In this document: piece after piece, positions 22,021-24,467 of the stretch | Layout: each line of letters opens with the position of its first letter | Numbering within the stretch: position 1 is the first letter of the stretch | Virus record (IMG/VR): IMGVR_UViG_3300032288_002871 | Location: 1-24,467 of that record | Source: a virus | Reading direction: 5' to 3' (one strand) | DNA length: 24,467 nucleotides | The notes under the pieces: generated by a model | The model's database searches: none | What the model was told of the DNA's origin: nothing | The model's input: only the letters and a program-made list of their open reading frames with translations | Made by a program: the position numbers and the translations under genes

Positions 22021-22566
22021 ATGGAAAGGTATTCGGAAAAAATTATATCTTTGAGGAAAGAAGGAAAAACCTACAAAGAGATTACTAAAATTTTAGGTTG
22101 TGCAATGTCAACTGTTTCGTATCATTGTCAGATACATAAATTGGGAGACAACAATCAAAAAGTAACTGAAGAGGAAAAAGAACAACTTCAAAAATTGTAC
22201 GATGAGATAGGTTCCCTAAAAAAAGTTGCAAAATTGACTGGTAGGTCTTTTCAAACCGTTAAAAAACACGTTAATAGTGTAAGTAGAGTTAAAAAGATTA
22301 GTGGTTCACAATCAGTTATATTATGGAGAAAGAGAACTAAAAATAAATTGATTGATTACAAAGGTGGTAAATGTGAGATATGCGGTTATGATAAATGTGT
22401 AAGAGCATTAGAGTTTCATCACAAAGACCCAACTGAAAAAGATTTTTCTATTTCAGGTAGAAGTTTGTCTTTTGACAGATTAAAAGAAGAGGTTGATAAA
22501 TGTATGTTGGTGTGTTCTAATTGTCATGCTGAAATACACGAAAACATAATAAAACCGCTCATCTAG
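22021..22566 (+). CDS. freestanding HNH endonuclease with N-terminal helix-turn-helix
   Basis: A 181-residue protein. Residues 10-75 contain two helix-turn-helix-like units (YKEITKILGCAMSTVSYHC and LKKVAKLTGRSFQTVKKHV), which would bind DNA. The C-terminal 70 residues form an HNH nuclease with two zinc pairs: C-E-I-C-G-Y-D-K-C, then LEFHHKDP with the catalytic His, then C-S-N-C-H-A-E-I-H-E-N. Such genes are typical homing endonucleases that insert near conserved sites such as tRNA genes. The stop codon TAG (22564-22566) is formed by bases 8-10 of the following tRNA-Ile, so the gene is fused into the array by a 10-base overlap. Confidence 0.92.
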   Translation: MERYSEKIISLRKEGKTYKEITKILGCAMSTVSYHCQIHKLGDNNQKVTEEEKEQLQKLYDEIGSLKKVAKLTGRSFQTVKKHVNSVSRVKKISGSQSVILWRKRTKNKLIDYKGGKCEICGYDKCVRALEFHHKDPTEKDFSISGRSLSFDRLKEEVDKCMLVCSNCHAEIHENIIKPLI

Positions 22567-22629
22567 CTTAATCGGGAAAGCACCACGCTGATATCGTGGA
22601 GAGAATCGGATCGTAACCGGTGATGAGCA
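22557..22629 (+). tRNA. tRNA-Ile (anticodon GAT)
   Basis: Acceptor GCTCATC/GATGAGC, D arm GC..GC, anticodon stem CCACG/CGTGG with loop CTGATAT, T arm ATCGG/CCGGT with the atypical loop ATCGTAA. Its first ten bases are also the last codons and stop of the HNH gene. No encoded CCA. Confidence 0.88.
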
Positions 22630-22646
22630 CAAAAAGGGGAATAAAT

Positions 22647-22684
22647 AGTGTGGGATCCCCAAGGAACTGCAGTCCTACCACACT
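22647..22684 (+). ncRNA. rod-shaped RNA element 2 in the tRNA array
   Basis: AGTGTGG (22647-22653) pairs perfectly with CCACACT (22678-22684). Inside, AGGA and TCCT flank ACTGCAG (22662-22676). It occupies the gap between tRNA-Ile and tRNA-Ser. Confidence 0.45.
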
Positions 22685-22687
22685 CTA

Positions 22688-22771
22688 GGAAGATAAACCT
22701 TGATGGTGATAGGGTCCGCCTGCTAAGCGAGATGTACCTTCGGGTATTTGGTTCGATTCCAGTGTCTTCCG
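22688..22771 (+). tRNA. tRNA-Ser (anticodon GCT)
   Basis: Acceptor GGAAGAT/GTCTTCC, anticodon loop CTGCTAA, long variable arm (GATGTACCTTCGGGTATT region with a TTCG hairpin loop), T loop TTCGATT, discriminator G. Anticodon stem has an A-C mismatch. No encoded CCA. Confidence 0.88.
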
Positions 22772-22780
22772 CAAACATAT

Positions 22781-22854
22781 GGTGGATATAGCTCAGTAGG
22801 TAGAGCATAGGATTGTGGTTCCTTGTGCCGTGGGTTCGATTCCCACTGTTCACC
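22781..22854 (+). tRNA. tRNA-His (anticodon GTG)
   Basis: The extra G-1 (22781) opposite C73 (22854) is the His identity pair. Acceptor GTGGATA/TGTTCAC, D arm GCTC..GAGC, anticodon loop TTGTGGT, T arm GTGGG/CCCAC with loop TTCGATT. No encoded CCA. Confidence 0.93.
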
Positions 22855-22860
22855 CAAATA

Positions 22861-22914
22861 TTCTATAAGTGTCCAAATGTGGTAAATAATATGTAGTTTT
22901 GGACAACTATAGAA
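22861..22914 (+). ncRNA. rod-shaped RNA element 3 in the tRNA array
   Basis: TTCTATA (22861-22867) pairs with TATAGAA (22908-22914). After a 2x2 internal loop (AG/AC), TGTCCAAA (22870-22877) pairs with TTTGGACA (22898-22905). Fifteen perfect pairs in all, built like element 1. Confidence 0.6.
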
Positions 22915-22917
22915 ATA

Positions 22918-23046
22918 AAAGAATTTACAACGGACAAGGCTTTGGCAAGTGAGTTGAGAATGAGTCGTAGGAGATATAATCGTTTGGACTACAAAATGTT
23001 TGATACAATAGATTGGTGGGATGCGAGTGGTTGACCAAAATTCTTT
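22918..23046 (+). ncRNA. larger structured spacer between tRNA-His and tRNA-Arg (element 4)
   Basis: AAAGAATTT (22918-22926) pairs perfectly with AAATTCTTT (23038-23046), enclosing 111 bases. Just inside, CAAC (22928-22931) can pair with GTTG (23030-23033). The interior is G+A rich, has no plausible ORF and no tRNA fold that I can see. It follows element 3 after three bases. Confidence 0.45.
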
Positions 23047-23050
23047 AATT

Positions 23051-23123
23051 ACCCCTGTAGTTTAATAGAATAAAACCCTAAACTACGAATTTAGAGTTGT
23101 GAGTTTGAATCTCGCTGGGGGTA
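23051..23123 (+). tRNA. tRNA-Arg (anticodon ACG)
   Basis: Acceptor ACCCCTG/TGGGGGT, anticodon stem CTAAA/TTTAG with loop CTACGAA, T arm GTGAG/CTCGC with loop TTTGAAT. A34 would need deamination to inosine by the host TadA. No encoded CCA. Confidence 0.9.
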
Positions 23124-23125
23124 CA

Positions 23126-23183
23126 ATAAACAAGAATTTGCACAATAAACAACATCTGTTTATCGTAGCAAAAACACGTTTAT
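23126..23183 (+). ncRNA. rod-shaped RNA element 5 in the tRNA array
   Basis: Three stacked stems: ATAAAC (23126-23131) with GTTTAT (23178-23183); a 5x5 internal loop; TTTGC (23137-23141) with GCAAA (23168-23172); a 3x4 loop; ATAAAC (23145-23150) with GTTTAT (23158-23163), closed by the 7-base loop AACATCT. It fills the gap between tRNA-Arg and tRNA-Trp. Confidence 0.6.
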
Positions 23184-23188
23184 CATTT

Positions 23189-23259
23189 GCGTCTCTGGTG
23201 TAATGGTAGCATGATGGATTCCAAACCCATCGGTCAGGGTTCGAAACCTTGGGGGCGTG
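23189..23259 (+). tRNA. tRNA-Trp (anticodon CCA)
   Basis: Acceptor GCGTCTC/GGGGCGT with discriminator G, D stem GTG/CAT, anticodon loop TTCCAAA, T arm CAGGG/CCTTG with loop TTCGAAA. No encoded CCA. Confidence 0.9.
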
Positions 23260-23267
23260 CATAGGAC

Positions 23268-23320
23268 GGGAGACAAGTGTTGGGGGTAAAACCGTTAGGA
23301 TACCCCAACCAAGTTCTCCC
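23268..23320 (+). ncRNA. rod-shaped RNA element 6 in the tRNA array
   Basis: GGGAGA (23268-23273) pairs with TCTCCC (23315-23320). Both sides of the internal loop read CAAGT (23274-23278 and 23310-23314). GTTGGGG (23279-23285) pairs with CCCCAAC (23303-23309). Thirteen perfect pairs. It lacks a following T-run, so it is not a standard terminator, and lies just before a promoter. Confidence 0.6.
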
Positions 23321-23333
23321 TGAAGAAATTATT

Positions 23334-23364
23334 TTTGGCAGTTTAATAATTTTTTGTATCTTTG
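23334..23364 (+). promoter_or_regulatory. Bacteroidota-type promoter, leaderless gene
   Basis: TTTG (23334-23337), 19 bases, TATCTTTG (23357-23364), ATG at 23369. The transcript would begin at or within a few bases of the start codon. It may also drive tRNA-Phe and genes beyond. Confidence 0.78.
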
Positions 23365-23368
23365 TGAT

Positions 23369-23869
23369 ATGAAAATGAAACTACCATACGAAATGACATC
23401 AAGGGCAATCAAAGGTTATTCAGAATCATTGACTGCAAAAGGGGAAACAAACGATTGTGTTGTAAGAGCATTTGCTTCTTCATTTGAACTTACTTATGAC
23501 GAAGCTCACAAGTACGTTGCGGAAGAATTCAGAAGAAAGCCAAGAAAAGGTACTTTTATGACAGCATCTAAAATGAATAAAATGTCAGATGCCAATACCA
23601 CAGTTAATGGTAAAAAAGTTTATCCTTTGGGTAAAGAAAGTAAATCAGTTTTTCTTCCATATTCACTTTCTTATGAGGTGAAAGTAAAAGGTGAAGTAAA
23701 GATGAGACAAATGACTGTTGGTGCTTTCATCAAGAAAAATCCAATCGGAACATTTTTCGTGTTAGTTAAAGGACACGCATTTACAATCAAAGATGGTGTT
23801 GTTATTGGAAATTGGGAAGACGCAGTTAAAACAAAACGACCTATGAGAGCAGCATTTCAAATTAAATAA
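23369..23869 (+). CDS. putative cysteine-peptidase-like phage protein, 166 aa
   Basis: ATG 23369 (MKMKLPYEMTSRAIKGYSES) is chosen because the upstream part of the frame lies in the promoter. A T-N-D-C-V-V-R-A-F block (Cys near residue 29) followed by a helix, and later GTFFVLVKGHAFTIKDGVV followed by I-G-N-W, give a Cys...His...Asn order. This resembles papain/C39-like phage proteins that begin NDCVVRA. Whether it is an active peptidase is not shown. It sits inside the tRNA array, with its stop codon TAA directly abutting the first base of tRNA-Phe. It is basic overall, with no signal peptide. Confidence 0.72.
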   Translation: MKMKLPYEMTSRAIKGYSESLTAKGETNDCVVRAFASSFELTYDEAHKYVAEEFRRKPRKGTFMTASKMNKMSDANTTVNGKKVYPLGKESKSVFLPYSLSYEVKVKGEVKMRQMTVGAFIKKNPIGTFFVLVKGHAFTIKDGVVIGNWEDAVKTKRPMRAAFQIK

Positions 23870-23944
23870 GGAACCCTGGTGTAAGCAGGTGTGTCACGTC
23901 TGACTGAAGATCAGAAGGTAACCGTTCGACTCGGTTGGGTTCCA
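23870..23944 (+). tRNA. tRNA-Phe (anticodon GAA)
   Basis: Acceptor GGAACCC/GGGTTCC, D arm GTG..CAC, anticodon stem TCTGA/TCAGA with loop CTGAAGA, T arm AACCG/CGGTT with loop TTCGACT. It begins on the base after the preceding stop codon. No encoded CCA. Confidence 0.93.
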
Positions 23945-23961
23945 CAACAAAAATAAAAGAT

Positions 23962-24414
23962 ATGGATAAGTTGTTTAGGACGATTCATAATGAGCCAATT
24001 GATGTGGTAAGTCACACGTTGGATATTCTCAAAGAATGTCCTTATGTTGAAATCCATATTGGAACTGACTCACAGAATCACAGAAGAAGTACCGTCTATG
24101 TTACAGTTATTGCGTATAGATACGGAAATAGGGGTGTTCATTATATTCTAACAAAGAGTAAAATGAAAAAAATTAGAGATAAGTGGACACGACTATGGAA
24201 GGAAGCTGAATATTCAATAAATGTTGCTGAATGGTTAACACAGAAAGTTAATGTCAATGTGGAAATAGATTTGGATTACAATTCTGAAGACAAATACTTC
24301 AGTTCCCGATTGGTGGCACCAACTGTCGGGTGGGCAAATTCGTTAGGTTTTAAAGCAAATATCAAGCCCGATAACCAAATCGCAACTAAAGCGGCAGATC
24401 ACCACTGTCGCTAA
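23962..24414 (+). CDS. YkuK/DUF458-like ribonuclease H-fold protein
   Basis: A 150-residue protein. ATG 23962 (MDKLFRTIHNEPIDVVSHTL) is chosen because the frame's upstream part lies in tRNA-Phe. Residues about 35-60 carry the family signature V-E-I-H-I-G-T-D-S-Q-N followed by a VYVTVIAYRYG strand. D-L-D-Y-N follows later (near residue 107), and A-N-I-K-P-D near 135. The conserved acidic residues fit a metal-dependent RNase H fold. The family (YkuK in Bacillus) has no firmly assigned substrate. In a tRNA array an RNA-processing role is tempting, but this is inference. It ends five bases before tRNA-Cys. Confidence 0.82.
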   Translation: MDKLFRTIHNEPIDVVSHTLDILKECPYVEIHIGTDSQNHRRSTVYVTVIAYRYGNRGVHYILTKSKMKKIRDKWTRLWKEAEYSINVAEWLTQKVNVNVEIDLDYNSEDKYFSSRLVAPTVGWANSLGFKANIKPDNQIATKAADHHCR

Positions 24415-24419
24415 TTTAT

Positions 24420-24467
24420 GGACCTATGACCGAGAGATTTAGGTGCCGGTCTGCAAAACCGGTTAGA
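24420..24467 (+). tRNA. tRNA-Cys (anticodon GCA), 3' partial
   Basis: 5' half only: GGACCTA, TG, D stem ACC/GGT, anticodon stem CCGGT/ACCGG with loop CTGCAAA. The window ends in the variable region, so the array continues downstream. Confidence 0.85.

Noticed and set aside
22563-22853. A 96-codon minus-strand frame over tRNA-Ile, tRNA-Ser and tRNA-His
   Set aside because: It covers three tRNAs whose folds are complete; antisense artefact.
1-24467. CRISPR arrays, insertion sequences, integrase genes or attachment sites
   Set aside because: No regularly spaced repeats, transposase or recombinase motifs were found; the repeated ATAAAC/GTTTAT at 23126-23183 is a hairpin, not a CRISPR unit.

Overview
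The window reads as one stretch of a large, AT-rich, lytic tailed-phage genome whose host is probably a member of the Bacteroidota. The host guess rests on promoters of the Bacteroidota type (TTTG, about 19-20 bases, TAnnTTTG) in front of several genes, on mRNAs that start almost at the start codon, and on the near absence of Shine-Dalgarno sites. The phage guess rests on tight packing with 1-14 base overlaps, many short unknown genes, a DUF3310 protein, a DNA methyltransferase, a PcfJ-like protein, a freestanding HNH nuclease and a 16-member tRNA array without encoded CCA ends.

Layout. 1-3898: a 5'-truncated protein ending in leucine-rich repeats, a PcfJ-like protein, two small unknowns and a glutaredoxin. 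3890-4999: two minus-strand genes, one resembling a degenerate SAM-synthetase fold and one a tiny MGCGC/Gln-rich protein. 5087-9897: an acidic protein, unknowns, a eukaryotic-type (GSII) glutamine synthetase, DUF3310 and a beta-class DNA methyltransferase, closed by a terminator that includes the methyltransferase stop codon. 9935-12998: a tagged protein and a 738-residue DHH phosphoesterase-SET fusion. 13066-14211: a 49-residue gene, then about 0.94 kb that is not protein coding, with its own promoter, many hairpins with GNRA loops and a strong terminator: a giant structured RNA candidate. 14225-20926: small virion-like genes, several sharing the N-terminal tag MKIIITE-x-Q, plus a protein with ten CxxCxxxG zinc motifs. 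20933-24467: the tRNA array, preceded by a promoter, a 37-codon leader ORF and a terminator (an attenuator-like arrangement) and interrupted by an HNH gene, a cysteine-peptidase-like gene and a YkuK/RNase H-like gene.

How parts may fit together (inference). The short N-terminal tags on otherwise unrelated proteins end in I/L-x-E, the type of site cut by T4-like prohead proteases, so this block may encode proteins packaged in the capsid and trimmed during maturation. L-N-E sites bracket the SET domain of the DHH-SET fusion. A second motif, TATTTATAA, lies 12-13 bases before five start codons and looks like a phage-specific promoter. The most unusual items are the giant RNA, the leader/attenuator of the tRNA array, the rod-shaped RNA elements between the tRNAs, and the tag system.
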